Shown: in pieces, positions 10,288 to 22,347 of the stretch
Numbering within the stretch: position 1 is the first letter of the stretch
How the letters are laid out: every line of letters starts with the position of its first letter
Program-made: the position numbers and the translations under genes
Notes under the pieces: generated by a model
What the model was told of the DNA's origin: nothing
The model's database searches: none
What the model saw: only the letters and a program-made list of their open reading frames with translations
Origin: Porphyra umbilicalis
Lineage: Eukaryota > Rhodophyta > Bangiophyceae > Bangiales > Bangiaceae
DNA: 64,000 nucleotides
NCBI GenBank assembly: GCA_002049455.2
Contig: KV918817.1
Location: forward strand, 182,962-246,961
Reading direction: 5' to 3'

Positions 10288-12162
10288 TGATCGTTTGGGG
10301 GCTGGAGATGGGCGCTGTAGCGACGACCTCGGAAGAAAGGCACGGGGAGAGGGGGGCGGCGGTGGGAGAACAGCGCTTCGCAGCGCAGAGGGGGGGACGG
10401 CAGTGCGGCGGCGCCAGTGTGGTAGGAAAGACGAGGGGTCGCTCGCCCCGGGCGCCGCCCACGCTTTTGAGCTCTCTCTTCGCGGTTCGTGCAGCACACC
10501 ACATGGTTCCCCGCACGCTCCAGGCTTCCGAGACAGCAGCACCCCGCACCCCACAAGCTAGCGAACAATGCCGCAAGGCGCCCTGCAGCCCGTTCCCCTC
10601 AGCTGCGCGACAGTCAGCGCGCGCGCGCGCGCCCGCAAACGCCCAGAAGTAAAACCGATGCCAAGCGTTCCAAAACCGGACGTCACGACCACGGCGCCAA
10701 GACGCAATCAGTACCAAAAACGGTTCTTCCCATCACTCGCCACGTGCGTAGGGCCCCGATGCTTGGTCAAAAGCGGCGCATGCAGACGTGCATCCGAAGT
10801 CAAACTGGGCATGCGCCAGTTCGCCAAAACAGGATGCAAAAAAGCAGTGGTGAGGGAGCTCCACGCGCCAAAAAGAACCTGCGCTCCCCTCATCCAAAGC
10901 GCCTGCAACAAACACCGTGCAGCGCGCCCGCTACGCAGCAGACAGCGCTCCAAAGCCGCAAGCGCTGTGCTGTCGGGTGAGGCACTCACACAGCCAGCCT
11001 TACAACGCGCCGAACACACCGTAAACTGGGGGGGGGGTCTCGCGACCAACGCGCTGACAAGTGTGGAATGCCATCCAAGTCGGTCAAGAAGGCGCAGCGA
11101 GGAAAGCGTCATAGCCTCTGGGCAGCGGGGGGTGGGAGGTCGGCGGTGCCGGAAGGGACGACGCGCTGGCAGCGCACGAGCGTGGCGCTGCCAAGAGCAC
11201 GGCAAGTGCCGGGCGCCCGACTCGATCGGGAGCCCGGGAACTGGCGCTCGTTCGTTGGACAGCTGATCGAAAGGCGCGAGATTTTTGATCGCCCAGCAAA
11301 GCGGGCTTCACAGTGCTTGGAAGGCACTGTATTTTTATAAAGTATACCGGTCGTTCCCCATTTAATTTCCCTTAAATGGTTCGATCGAAGGATCTAGGCT
11401 GAGATCTCGGGAAGCGGTCGCTGCAAGCCCGGCCTTGCTGACGCGGCTCTTGCACTGATCTTGACTTGATCCGCGTGATCCGTGCCCACGAGGGCAGTCG
11501 TGGCCGTCGCCCTGAGTGCCCGGTAGGGCCTACAGTTCTGTGTAGCCCAACCCCGATGGGCGGTCACCACGACCGCGCACTGCGGCACCGACCCTGCGCT
11601 GTCCGACTCGTCGCGGAGCTGTCCGACAGTGTCCGATACGATGCTCTTACTCAAGCACATGCCCGCACACTGACGCAAGTGGTGCTCTGGGAACAGAAGC
11701 GGTTTGACAGCTGCTTGCTTGGGTGGAGCACAGACACGAAGGGTCCGCTTGGACGGCCTCTGGCACAGTACAGACAGAATGTAACCCGTGAAAGTGCAGG
11801 TCGGAAACAAGGGGGGCCGAGGCCGGGGGTCTCTCTGAGGCGCTTTTTGTAGAAAAGGGGAGCAGGCGGCTGACAGATTGATTCCTGTGGCGAACACTGC
11901 AGCCTTGGACGAGCGAGCCGTTGGCGTGCTTTTGCTGTGTGCTCTCTGGGGTTGGCCAAATCAATCTCCCAAGAACGCCTCACGCTGCTTTCGCCAGCGA
12001 GCCTGGCGCCGAATAAAAGCGGCGGCCAGGGCCCACCAACCTCCTGCGTCCCCTTCTGTTATCGTCCTCTCTTTGCACCGACAGTCTTTCAGTGTTGGTC
12101 ACCCTGCGACGCCCCCACCACCAGGCCGGTCACCCGCTGAGCGCCTGTTGGGCGGGCCCAGC
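10288..12162. promoter_or_regulatory. Divergent intergenic region of copy 1
   Basis: This 1.9-kb stretch lies between the start codons of the divergent accessory and transposase genes and must hold both promoters. An AT-rich patch with TATTTTTATAAAGTATA lies at about 11330-11347, and an AATAAAAG lies at about 12013, 150 bp before the transposase ATG. Frames within it are short or GC-rich noise; no further gene is seen. Confidence 0.45.
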
Positions 12163-15100
12163 ATGTCTGACAGGCCACTCGCCGCGGGGAGGCTGCTTTG
12201 CAACATTTGCGGTGACCGCTTCGCGGGCTACCCTGGGCTAGTATGGCACCGCCTGCGGATGCACCGCACGGCTGTGCCGCAGCAGCACCCTGGCAGTGGT
12301 CGCGCGGTGGCCGTATCGGGTGGCTCTGCGGGCGGCGGTGAAGCGGATGGGGACGCTGTCGGCGGTGGGTGTGGCGCTGCGCTGTCCCTGCCCGCGTCTT
12401 TTCAGGTTGGCCCACCGACAGGTGACGGGGCAGTATATGGCGGAGGCGGCGCAGACGGGGAACCATCAGGCGTTGGCGCTCTGCAGCCCGCGCCACCGCC
12501 ATCACCACCTCCGTGGCCACTTGGCGTAGCGGACACCAACGCGGCTGCTGGCGGGGGTCTGACAAAGTTCGACTTGAGCGACTCTGCCTGCGAGGACGCG
12601 GTGGCGGAGATGGAAGCCATTATCCGCCTGACAAGGCGCGCAAAGGTGCGAGAGGGCCCACCGACGAAAAAAAGAAGAGGCGCCAATGGCGGCGCTGAGC
12701 CCGTTCCCGTGGAGTACAACTATGCGACGCTGGCGGCCGAGGCGAGGCAGCACTATGAGGACTTGGAGGACTGGGACAAGCGCGCCCCACTGCTGACCAA
12801 GCGCAAAAGGTGCAGGCCGGGGCGCTTTGATTCCTACAGATTGCGGCTGGTACAAGACTTGGCGCTCACCTGTGGTGGCGGGGGGATGACGCTGGCGGAC
12901 CAAAAGAAGCTGTTTCACGTGCTCGACGCGTGGGACAGGAACAAACCGGGACAGCCGGTAGACGCGGGACACTTCCTCGGAATCCGTGACTCTTTCTCGT
13001 CTCCCACCGCCTTCATTAACGGCCTCCGTGACGACATCGACAACGCCGTCGAGGATGAGGGGTGGATGAAGGTCGACCTCGAGGAGTCCGGGAAGACATT
13101 CCAGGTGATTTTCCGCCCGGCTTTGGAGCTAGCGTTGAGGCGCATGACGAAGGCCAAGAGTGTGAAGCTCTGGAGTGGCGGCGACCGGCCGGCGCCGCCG
13201 ACCGAACAGCGCGAGGACCCTATGGACGTGGATGCCTTTCGAAGATGCGAGACGGAGGTGGTGAAGGAGAACGGCGCGGACAGCTTCGTTTTGGCCATCC
13301 ATGCTTTTAGCGACGCCAGCCGGGTGTCCCACTCAGGAGGTGCGTTTGCGTGCCGGTTTGGGGAAGCTCGAAGAAGTGGGGCACGGTGAGGTGCGGGTGC
13401 AATCGGTCTCTGACGGCCCGCTTGTCACTGCTGCTGACCTATCAGCCGCTCTCATTATTTTCTTGCCTGGATTGTCTCTGCATGCTGTGATGTATGGCCA
13501 GCTCACAATCTCTACCCTCTGAGGATACGCGTGCTGAACGAGGACAAAGGGGTGGCCGCCAGTGGCTTATATCCCAATTGTGCGCAAGGGGAAGGAGGCG
13601 GGAGCGGAGCAGCGTGCATCTCGCCGCCGCCGCGCCATTCTCCAACGCGTCCTCTGCCTCTTGTTTCGCTCGGCGGTGGCCACCAGCCACGTCGGTGTGA
13701 AGGTGCGCATGGGGGGGCGCGAGTTGCGTGCCTTCGTCCGCCTGCTCCTCTACAGATGTGACCTGCCTGAGGAGAAGGCCTTGCTGTGCCTCAAGTCCGG
13801 CAAGACAGCCCACCCCTGCTCCATGTGCAACGTGTCTGTGACTCTCGCGTGTGCTCCCGAGGCGTTGGACGCCGAGGACCGTGACGCATTCAATGTGTTG
13901 TCGAGGCAGGTCGAGTCGACCAACTTGCGGCTGAGTAAGCAGCGGCCCAGCCGTCGACTCATGCTGGAAAAGAAGGACAGTGCGCACAGTGTGATTCCCG
14001 CGCTGGCTGGGATGGCTGGGTTGTCCACGGCGCCCTTCCTCATGTACCAGATGGTGGGCGTGGACGTGCTTCACGTGCTGGACTTGGGCGTGACACGGAT
14101 GCTGGTCCACCAGATTGTGCGTGTTTTTCCGCACGTGTGCGGAAAGAACAAACCTGTGTGCGGTTCCACCAAAGGTGCTTGCCGCTGTGCAAATCGCCGC
14201 TTTGAGGAGATGGGGAAGAGGTGCACAGCGAGCATGGCAGCCCCGGGGTACGTTCCCCCGTTCTTTGCTCGTTGATGCGCGAGTCTCTTGTCGTGGCGGG
14301 CGGTTGTGAAATCGCATACATGTTTGAAAATGGGAGTTTTCGCTGACAGTTGTCCCTTTTATTTTGTGTCTGGCTTTTCACCTCGTCCTCTCGCCCACCC
14401 CCCCCTCCCACCCCCCCCCGATGTACAGATACTTTGTCGCCGCTGATGAGTTGCAGGCAACGTTTCCGGGCGCGGAGCAGCGGCAGGGTGTGTTCATCCT
14501 GCCCCTCGTCGTTCCAAAATTATTTGCCGTCAAAGCGCCCGACGACGACAGCGACGAGGAGGAGGATGCGGGCGCACCGAGCCGCCGCGGCGTGGCCAAA
14601 GGTGGGGCGGGCTCCACGGCGGCGGCCCGCCCGTCCCATCACGCCTCCACTCCGGATACACCCAAGCCGGCGACGGCAACGCCCGGTATCGGCACCGGCG
14701 AGGGCAACGGCGCGGCCACCTTCACCTTTGAAGAGGGTGATGAGACGGACGACGACATGCCCGCGGACTTTTTGTTCGACTGGGACCTCTATCATGAGGT
14801 TTGGGGCGAGACGCCCTACGAGGACGCCGTCACTGCCATGTTTGCGGAGTACGCTGTCTTGTACAGTCGTATCGGCCACTGGACGACTACGTCCGCCCCC
14901 CCAACCATGACAGTCAACGAGGCCAAGAGCATCTCTGAGCACGCGTCCTCGTTCATCCAAAACTACGTGCGGCCCATACTGGGCGACGTAAACACCCCCA
15001 AGGTCCATAAGCTGCTGCGGCACATCCTCGGCGCCATTCAGATGCACGGCAGGTTGAGCAACTGCAACACCAGCCTTAACGAGGCCAACCACAAGGTGGA

Positions 15101-15905
15101 CAAGCGCTTTTACAGGCGCACCAACAAGGTCGCCGAAACATTCACCGCCCAACTTGCGCGGCAGTCCCAGGGCACGCAGGCCGTACTCGCCAGCAACGCC
15201 GTCAAGGACGCGGCCGCCATCCGCGCTGACAAGCTCCGGCGCCAGCGCCGCTCCATGGCACGTGGCGGCCAGCTCACGGCCGACACCAAGCGTTCGGTGC
15301 AGAAGTTGTTGCGCGTACCCGTCGGGGCGATCGCCCAGAGGCCCGGCCTCCTCCGCCTGTCCTATGTACTGGCTTTGGATCCGAACGACAAGGTTCCTGT
15401 GCTGAACCAGGTGACCTTTTTGGCCACGCTGGAATGTGGTACGCGGCTGCGGCAGGTGCTTTACTCGTCCATGAGTTTTCGTGGGAAGGGCAAGCGGTTC
15501 GACTCGGTCATCTACACCGTGGACGCAGATATGCCGGTCATTGGGAGAGACGGCATGCCGCATACGCGGCTCCACTACGGGGAGGTCCGAGCGCTTCTGC
15601 GATACAAGGAGGAGGACGTGGCCGTGATATGCAACATGGAGGAGGTGCGGGCCGACAAGGATTGCCCGCTGGCCGAGCGCGGGTGCAAGCGCCTGAAGTG
15701 GGCGGTGCCCTTGCCAGGGATGGGCGACTGGTCTGTCTCTGCCGTGCCGTTGTCCCGCGTGCGCCGCGTGATTCACGTAGCGCCGGACTTTGCCGAGCTG
15801 TCGTCGCGCAGAGGAGTCAAGGCCATGCCAGCCGGGCACACGGCGTCGTTGGGGGACAGACGAGCCATGCGCTACTTTGAGAATCCATTTTATCCGTGGG
15901 AATAG
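12163..15905 (+). CDS. CACTA/Plavaka-like transposase, copy 1 (frameshifted)
   Basis: Comparison with copy 2 gives three exons: 12163-13339, 13502-14247 and 14429-15905. Introns are GTGCGT...CAG and GTACGT...CAG at the same codon phases (1 and 2) as in copy 2. The N-terminus has a C2H2 finger (C13, C16, H29, H34), as Plavaka-type proteins do. Exon 2 has a CPxC-like SMC site and the hallmark VDVLHVLDLGVTRM, which fits the D-x-LH motif of Tnp2-like transposases. Exon 3 has NTPKVHKLLRHI and a late ExxH-x-VDK...TNK motif. Exon 2 is about 5 bp short relative to copy 2 near 13545-13560, which breaks the frame before VAYIPIV. So the protein is interrupted unless this is an assembly error. Intact it would be about 1130 aa. 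It presumably cuts and joins the CCATCG ends. Confidence 0.7.
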
Positions 15906-16649
15906 AGATAGCTGTTTGCTGCTTTCCTCCGCTGTTTCCCTTCTTGTCTTTATGTGATCAACGTCACATGCTATCATAAGCTCCAAAGCAGTCTAGGGCG
16001 CCGACGACTCTCCCCCCAACCCATCCACCCGACCCGCCCACTCCGCCGAGCCGATCGAAGTAAAACTCAGCATGCAGGCACAAAGCCAGACAGCTCAAGC
16101 GCAGAGACGCGGGTGCAGATTGCTGGGTGCAGCGCTGACATCAGCCGTGGGAAAGGGCAGCGGGAGGTGCGGCAATGGCCGCCCGGCGAGGGTGGTGCCG
16201 ACCTTGTGAGCCGTCTTGTCGACCGGCGGTGCCGACTCGAGCCGTGGGGCACGACAGCTGCGGTGGCCGCGGTGGCCGCCCGGCGAGAGTGGTGCCGACC
16301 GTGTACGCCGCCTCGGCGATTGTCTCATGCAGTAGCTGTGCGGCCTCTTTCAACAGGGGCAGCCAGCTGTCTGGGGGGGGGTCTTCTGCCACAAAAATGT
16401 TCTTGCAGCAAGTGAGTGGGCTCGCTCTCGGGCATTCGTGGGCGAGCACCTGTGGTGGTGGATCAGAATGCTGACCCAGCCAATGGGGTGCGCCATCGCT
16501 TCAATCGGCCGACCCACAACCGCTGGACTGAGAATATTGCGAGAATTTCCGAGGCATCGGATGAGCGCTTTACCCATCGGACAATGCGGATCCGATGGGC
16601 CCCATCGGATCGGAATCCGATGGCCAAATGGCCATCGGAATCATCCGAT
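15906..16649. other. 3' flank of copy 1 transposase
   Basis: No gene. A 27-28 bp direct repeat (GGCCGCCCGGCGAG core) occurs at about 16178 and 16274. Near 16508-16525 lies GGCCGACCCACAAC, whose reverse complement recurs at about 16861 in copy 2, so the sequence inside the transposase-side ends is conserved between copies. Confidence 0.5.
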
Positions 16650-16830
16650 GGGGTGCATCCCCGAAAGCGACGATGGCACCCTGCCATCGTCTCTTTTGGG
16701 GACAAACGCCATCATACGAATCCGATGGCCAAACTGCCATCGGATTCGGGCCCGATGGCGCCATCGGAGACTGCCATCGGATGATACCATCCGATGGTGC
16801 GCCGAACTGGGCGCTGGAGTCCGATGGTGG
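16555..16830. repeat. Back-to-back TIRs and double subterminal array at the junction
   Basis: About 14 CCATCGGA/TCCGATGG motifs fall within 275 bp because two element ends meet here. The copy 1 right TIR occupies 16650-16676 and the copy 2 left TIR 16686-16713, separated by only 9 bp (CACCCTGCC). This is roughly twice the motif density of the outer ends. Confidence 0.8.
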
Positions 16831-17246
16831 AGAAAATTCCGCTTTATTCTCGCTCGGAAAGTTGTGGGTCGGCCAGAATGCTCAAAAAGGCCGCACACCC
16901 GGTCTCATTGCCTCGATGCACCGCACGACGCATGCACCAGCGACTCTCAGCGCGCCGCTCGGCAGCGGGTCGTTGCTGTTGGTGCTGCCGCTAGTCAACG
17001 TGCAGGGGTGCTTGCCCCGCTAATCGACGGGGACGGCGCGGACGCGGCCGTTTGCAGCCAGGGGGGTGCGGCGGGGTGGTCCGACACTCGTGAGGCCGTG
17101 CTGCGGCCGCGGCCGCGGCCGCTGCGCCACGCGAGTTCCAGCGGTGGATGGCAGACTACGCCAAGGGGTAGGTGCGCTTGTCCCCTCTCGCTCGCGGGTA
17201 TCAGAGTGGCAGATGAAAGTTGCTTGAAGAGAAGGCACCTGGCAGT

Positions 17247-20200
17247 TTAATCCCACGGAAAAAAGGCGTTCTCGTGGTAGTGCATGGCCCTACTCTCCTC
17301 GACTGACGCTGTGTACCGAGCCGGAAGGGCCTTGACCCCCTTGCGCACAGACAGTTCCCCAAAGTCCGGGGCCACGTGGATCAGCCTCCTCACTCTGGAG
17401 ATAGGGACGACCGAGATGGACCAGTCCCCATCTTCCGGCGCCGGCACGGCCCACTTCAGCCGCGTACATTGACGCTCCCCGAGGGGGCACGCCTCGTTGG
17501 CCTCTACGGGAACCATGTTGCAAACAACAGCCAAGTCTGCCTCTCTGTACCGAAGCAGAGCTCGTACCTCTCCGTAGTGTAGGCGCGCTGTGGGGGTGCC
17601 GGTCTCGCCCATCACCGGTATCTCACCCTCGACTGTGTAGACGACACAGTCGAACCAGGCGCCCCTAATCCGGTAGTTGACCGAGGACCGCAGCGTTTGC
17701 AGCATCCGCGTGCCGCAGTCCATCAAGGCCAGGAACTTGACCCGCCCGAGCACAGGCACCTTTTCGTTTGGACCAAGGGCCAAAAATGGAGGCCAGACGA
17801 CCAAGGCCCGGCCGCTGGGCGAGAGCGCCGACGGCAACCCGAGGCAGCTTATGCACCGACCGCTTTGTAGCGGCGGTCAACTTGCCGCCACGCGCGAGGG
17901 ATCGACGACGGCGGCGCAGCTTGTCAGCCCGGATGGTCGTGGAGTCCTCATTGTCCAAGCGCTCGAGCACGGCTTGTGTGCCTTGAGACTGCCGAGCGAT
18001 TTGTGCGGGAAATGTCCTCACAATCTTGTTGGTACGACGGTAGTAGAGCTTGTCGACTTTGTGCCGCGCCTCGTTGCTGCTCGTGTTTGCATTGCGGAGG
18101 TGGCCGTGCATCCGTATCGTTCCAAGGAGGTGCCTCAGAACCTTGTGGACCTTGGGAGTGTTGAGCTCCCCCAGGATGGGGCGGACGTACTCCTTGATGA
18201 ATGTCTCCGCGTGCTTGGCAAGGCTGTCGGCCTCTTCGAGTGTCATCGGTGGAGGGGCAGATGACGTCGTCCACCTGGCGACGCGGCCATAAAACACCGC
18301 GTACTCCGCAAACATGGCGGTGACGGCGTCCTCGTACGGCGTGTCCTGCCACACGTCCTTGTAGCCCCCCCAGTCAAAAGAGAACCCAGGCGGGAGTTCA
18401 TCGTCCGGCTCGTCGCCTTTGGCAAATGAGAGCGCGGGTACACCTTCTTCGCTGCCGAGGGAGAGCGCCGCCGCCGCCGACCGCTTGGCGGGCCGCTGGC
18501 GAGGAGCGGGTGTCTTGGAGGGCCTGCTTTTGACGGCGGACTGTCTCACCCTGTGGGCCTCGGCGGCGTCGGTGTTGGCCGAAGCCGCACCACCGGTGTC
18601 GTCGTCAGAGCCGCTCAAGTCCCTGGATGCCTTTTTGGGACCGAGTGCAAACACTTTGGCGACTGCGTGGGGAAGGATAAAAACGCCCAGCCGCTGCTCC
18701 TCGCCCGTAAAGCAAGCTTGCAGCTCGTTGACGGCAACGAGATATCTACACCACAACAAACGCGGACAACCGAGGCAGACAGTCAAGTGTGAGCGAAGCA
18801 GGCGACGTAATGTGATGGGTAGAGCACTGTCAGCGCCCCCTTCAACGAAACGACATACAAGATGCCGACGCACAGGTTATCTCACGACTAAAGCATGGCA
18901 GCTGGAACTCTGTGAGGGAAAACAGAGTGCACCAAACGTACCCTGGTGCTGACAAGCTCGCCTTGCTGCGCCGACCCATCTCATCAAACCGCCTGTTGGC
19001 GACGCGGCAAACGCCCTTAGTGCCACCGCAGGCAGGCTCACACCCTGCGGCCGCGCACACGTGCGGGTACACACGCACGAGACCGTGCACCAGCATCCGC
19101 GTTAGGCCCAAGTCGAGGACGTGCAGGACGTCGACACCAATCATCTTGTACATATGAAATGGTGGTGTCGACAGGCCCGCCATAGCGGCAAGGGCGGGCA
19201 TGACACTGTGCGCGCTGTGCTTTTTCTCCAGCATCAGCCGGCGGCTTGGCCGCTCCTTACGTAGCTGCAAGCCGCTGGCCTCTATCTGGTCTCCGAGTAC
19301 CTGGGGCGCGTCCCGGTCCACTGCCTCCAGCGCCTCGGGCGTCACCGCCGCCTCGTGGCGCACAGTGCACATAGAGCATGGCAGTGCGGTCTTACCACCC
19401 TTGAGACACAGAAGCCCCTTCTCCTCTGGCAGGTCACAAATGTAGAGAAGCATGCGCGGAAAGCAGAGCAGGTCCCGATTGCCAGCGCGCACCTTGACAC
19501 CCACGTGACTAGCTGCAATCGCCGACCGAAACACGAGATACAAAACGCGCTGGAGGATGGCAGAGCGGCGCTTTCGCGAGCGCTCCTCTGCGCCCGGCTC
19601 CTTTCCCTGGTGTACAATGGGAATGTACGCCACCGTGAGCCAGGCGTCCTCCCCTTCCTCGTTGACCACTGTGATGCGCGGTGGGTACAAGTTGTGGGCT
19701 GGTGGCACAATCGAGAATCGAGGAAATTTCAGAAAATCCACGAATAAGAGCAGAAAAGACGAGATTCTCGTGAGTAGCCAGCCACAGACCACAAGATTAA
19801 CACAGACGAGTGTCTCGACGCCTGATTTTCTTCCACCCTCGCTCTCCCACCCAGCGTGCGAGCTTACCACCAGAGCTTGAGAGCCTACTGGCATCGCTAA
19901 ACCCGTGGAACCCGAGCACGAAGCTGTTCTCGTCGGTCTCTTTGATGGCCTCCGCCTCGCATTGCCGAAAGGCATCTCCGTCCATTGGCCCCTCGCGGCG
20001 GTTCGTCGGGGGTGCCGGACGGCTGCCACCGCTCCACAGTTTGACCTTCCTAGCGTCCCGTAGACGCCGCAGGCCCAACTCGAGCGCTGGCCGAAAACTC
20101 GTCTGGTAGGTCTCCCCCCCCTCCTCCAGGTCCGCCGTAAGCCACCCTTCGTCGTCAGCGGCGTCGTCAATGTCGTCTTTGAGGGCGTTCTTGAACGAGG

Positions 20201-21098
20201 TCTTTGACTGGAACGTGTCACGGATGCCGAGGAAATGGCCGTCATCAACGGGCATCCCCGGCTTCGTCCGGTCCCACGCGTCAAGTACGTCATACAGCTT
20301 CTCCTGGTCACTGATAGACAGCCCTCCGCCGCCACACTCGAGGCAAAATCGCTCCACCTGTCGCAACCTGTACGAGTTGAAGCATCTGGGCCGGCAGCCC
20401 TTGCGTAGCTTGACCAGCGGCACCGTAGACTCCCAGTCCTTCTGGTCCTCGTAGTGCTGACGGACCTCAGCAGCGACTGTGGCGTACTCGTATCCCGCGT
20501 GGGTTGGCTGAGCGTTGTCATTTGCCACCCTCCTCTTCTTGCGCGCGGAGGCGGCCGACTTTCTCGGGCGCCGCGTGTCCGCAATGATGGTGTCCAGCCT
20601 TGATAACGCGTCGTCGACTGCGTTGTCTTCAAAGTCAAACACGTGTCCCGAGCGTCCGGCCTGAGCATGGACGCTGGCACCACCGATTGACGGCTGCTGA
20701 GGAGGAGGCGGCGGTGGTGAATGCGGTGCATCACCGCTCGGCGGCCACCCGTCGCCACCATCGCCACCGCCGCTGCCACCCGCCAGACGTGTGGGTGACA
20801 GCGGGGGTGGCGGCGGCGGCGGCGGCGGTCGCAGCGGCGGCTGCAGCTGCAGCGCCGGTGGTGGTGTCCGACTGCTGCCACCGCCTACGACGCGCCCAGC
20901 GGGGGCGGCGCACGCCGCATCGTCGTTTGCTCCGCCCGCTGCCGGGGGCAGACCGCCGCCCGGCTGCGGGATGACGGTCCGGTGCACAGACCGGCGATGC
21001 CAGGCGAGCCCCTCGTACTTGCGAAATCCTTTGTCGCAGAGACAGCAAGAGAGGGGCTTGGGGTGGGCCCCGTCGTTGCTCGGCGCGTTGCCCGTCAT
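17247..21098 (-). CDS. CACTA/Plavaka-like transposase, copy 2 (one frameshift)
   Basis: The exons on the minus strand are 21098-19868, 19698-18942 and 18745-17247. Introns begin GTAAGC and GTACGT and end CAG and TAG. The N-terminal C2H2 finger is C18, C21, H34, H39, followed by Pro/Ala/Gly-rich linker and basic RRPRKSAASARKKRR. Exon 2 carries SMC plus VDVLHVLDLGLTRM. Exon 3 carries PYEDAVTAMFAEY, NTPKVHKVLRHL and the EARHKVDKLYYRRTNK motif. Near 17785-17800 the reading frame shifts by +1 relative to copy 1, at a run of five T (coding strand), just after the QRPGL motif. The last ~190 residues are therefore in another frame. If the extra base is an error the protein is about 1161 aa and complete. 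Assignment to the CMC/Plavaka group rests on motifs only. Confidence 0.7.
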
Positions 21099-21906
21099 GA
21101 CGCCCTACCTGTCCCAACAGCAAAGGCGTTTGGTACGGAGGGGGGGCTCCCAGAGCGAAAGGGAGGGGATGAAGCCGACGTGGAAGACAGCCGTCGGCGT
21201 GGGTGACAAGGGCGTGGCGGGCTTGGGCGCGCTAGTGGTGCCGTAGCGGCTGCCTCGGGGCGCACCTCACGGGTGGCGACTCAAAACTGTCTTGCGGGAA
21301 GCCTCGGCGAAAGGAATCCTGACTTTGGTTAAGCGCTACAATCAGTACAGGGGACAGCAACATATGATGCTTCACGACCCTGGCTGGCGCGCGTCAGGTA
21401 CACAAGCCCTCTGCTCCCACTGGTGTAAAACGAGAGCGTGACAGACCCCCTCCCGGCCCCTCTCTTGCCCAAAGCCGCAGGGAGTGTCAAGAACCTGCCT
21501 CACCCCAGGCCAGCGATAGCAAGGGAGACTCCAACGTACAGCGCCTGCCCTTGCTCCATCAAAGGAGACGGCGGTAAGGGCTGCCACGCCTCGCCAAGTC
21601 AGGAGCTCACGCGCTACTGTCTCCCAATCGCGATGGCAGCACAGAAAAGAGTGGCGCGGGACACGGCAGCCTGGACGGTCGAGGGCATTCGCGGTTGGAG
21701 GCGGAGGGAGCTTGCGGCAAGGGGGGGACAGTAGTAAAAACCCTGGGCACGTGCGGATCACAGGGTTCTGCGCTCTCAGGTGACAGCCCACCTGTGGTTA
21801 GAGCGTCCGCTGTCCTGTGATCTTGGCCAATTGGATGCCTCGATCGTGCATTCAATCGAATTGATAGGCATTGGTTGCGCCACGACCGACATAACTGAAC
21901 GCAATA

Positions 21907-22347
21907 TTGCTGATCCCCCAATTCTGTCCTCATCGCCCAGGAACGGTAGTGGAACAGCAAGGAATGGAGACATGCGATTGGTCGATCAGTCGGACAGCAG
22001 TGCATATCGGGCCCGATCTTTACAGAATGTGCCCGTACGGCCCCCGATCTCACATTCGACGCCTTCGTTTTTCTGCACTTTTCTGCGTATCTCCCAGAAG
22101 ATCTCAAAATCGCAACGATTGCGGGCCCGTTGCCCCTCTAACACGGACTGGATCGGAAGAAAATCTCAAGAAAAAGAATAATATTGAATCTGCACGGAAC
22201 TGGCCGTTGGAGAGCCAATATTACGTCTCAGATTCGTGCTTAGCAGCTGTTTGCAAGTACTTTTGACCAATGGCTGGCCAGTTCTACAAGAACCGTACGT
22301 CCAGGAACCGTTCCTGATCGATGAGGACAGAATTGGGGGATCAGCAA
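21907..22347. mobile_element. Nested MITE with TA target duplication
   Basis: Inverted ends of about 29 bp (21907-21935 and 22319-22347, starting TTGCTGATCCCCCAATTC) are identical. A shorter CAGGAACGGT match continues inward. TA flanks both sides (21905-21906 and 22348-22349). The size (441 bp), absence of coding capacity and TA duplication fit a Tc1/mariner-type MITE inserted into the copy 2 transposon. Confidence 0.8.

Larger units (their letters stand above)
7384..16676 (+). mobile_element. Two-gene CACTA/Plavaka-like DNA transposon, copy 1
   Basis: A 9.3-kb element is bounded by inverted repeats at 7384-7410 and 16650-16676 (25 of 27 positions match, starting CCATCGTCGCTTTCGGGGAT). Many CCATCGGA/TCCGATGG motifs lie immediately inside both ends. 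It contains a minus-strand accessory gene (7918-10287) and a plus-strand three-exon transposase gene (12163-15905), transcribed away from each other. Subterminal motif arrays of this kind are known in CACTA (En/Spm) elements, and the transposase motifs fit the CMC/Plavaka group. The termini do not read CACTA and I could not find a clear target-site duplication, so the exact outer base is uncertain. It directly abuts a second, inverted copy of the same family. Confidence 0.75.
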
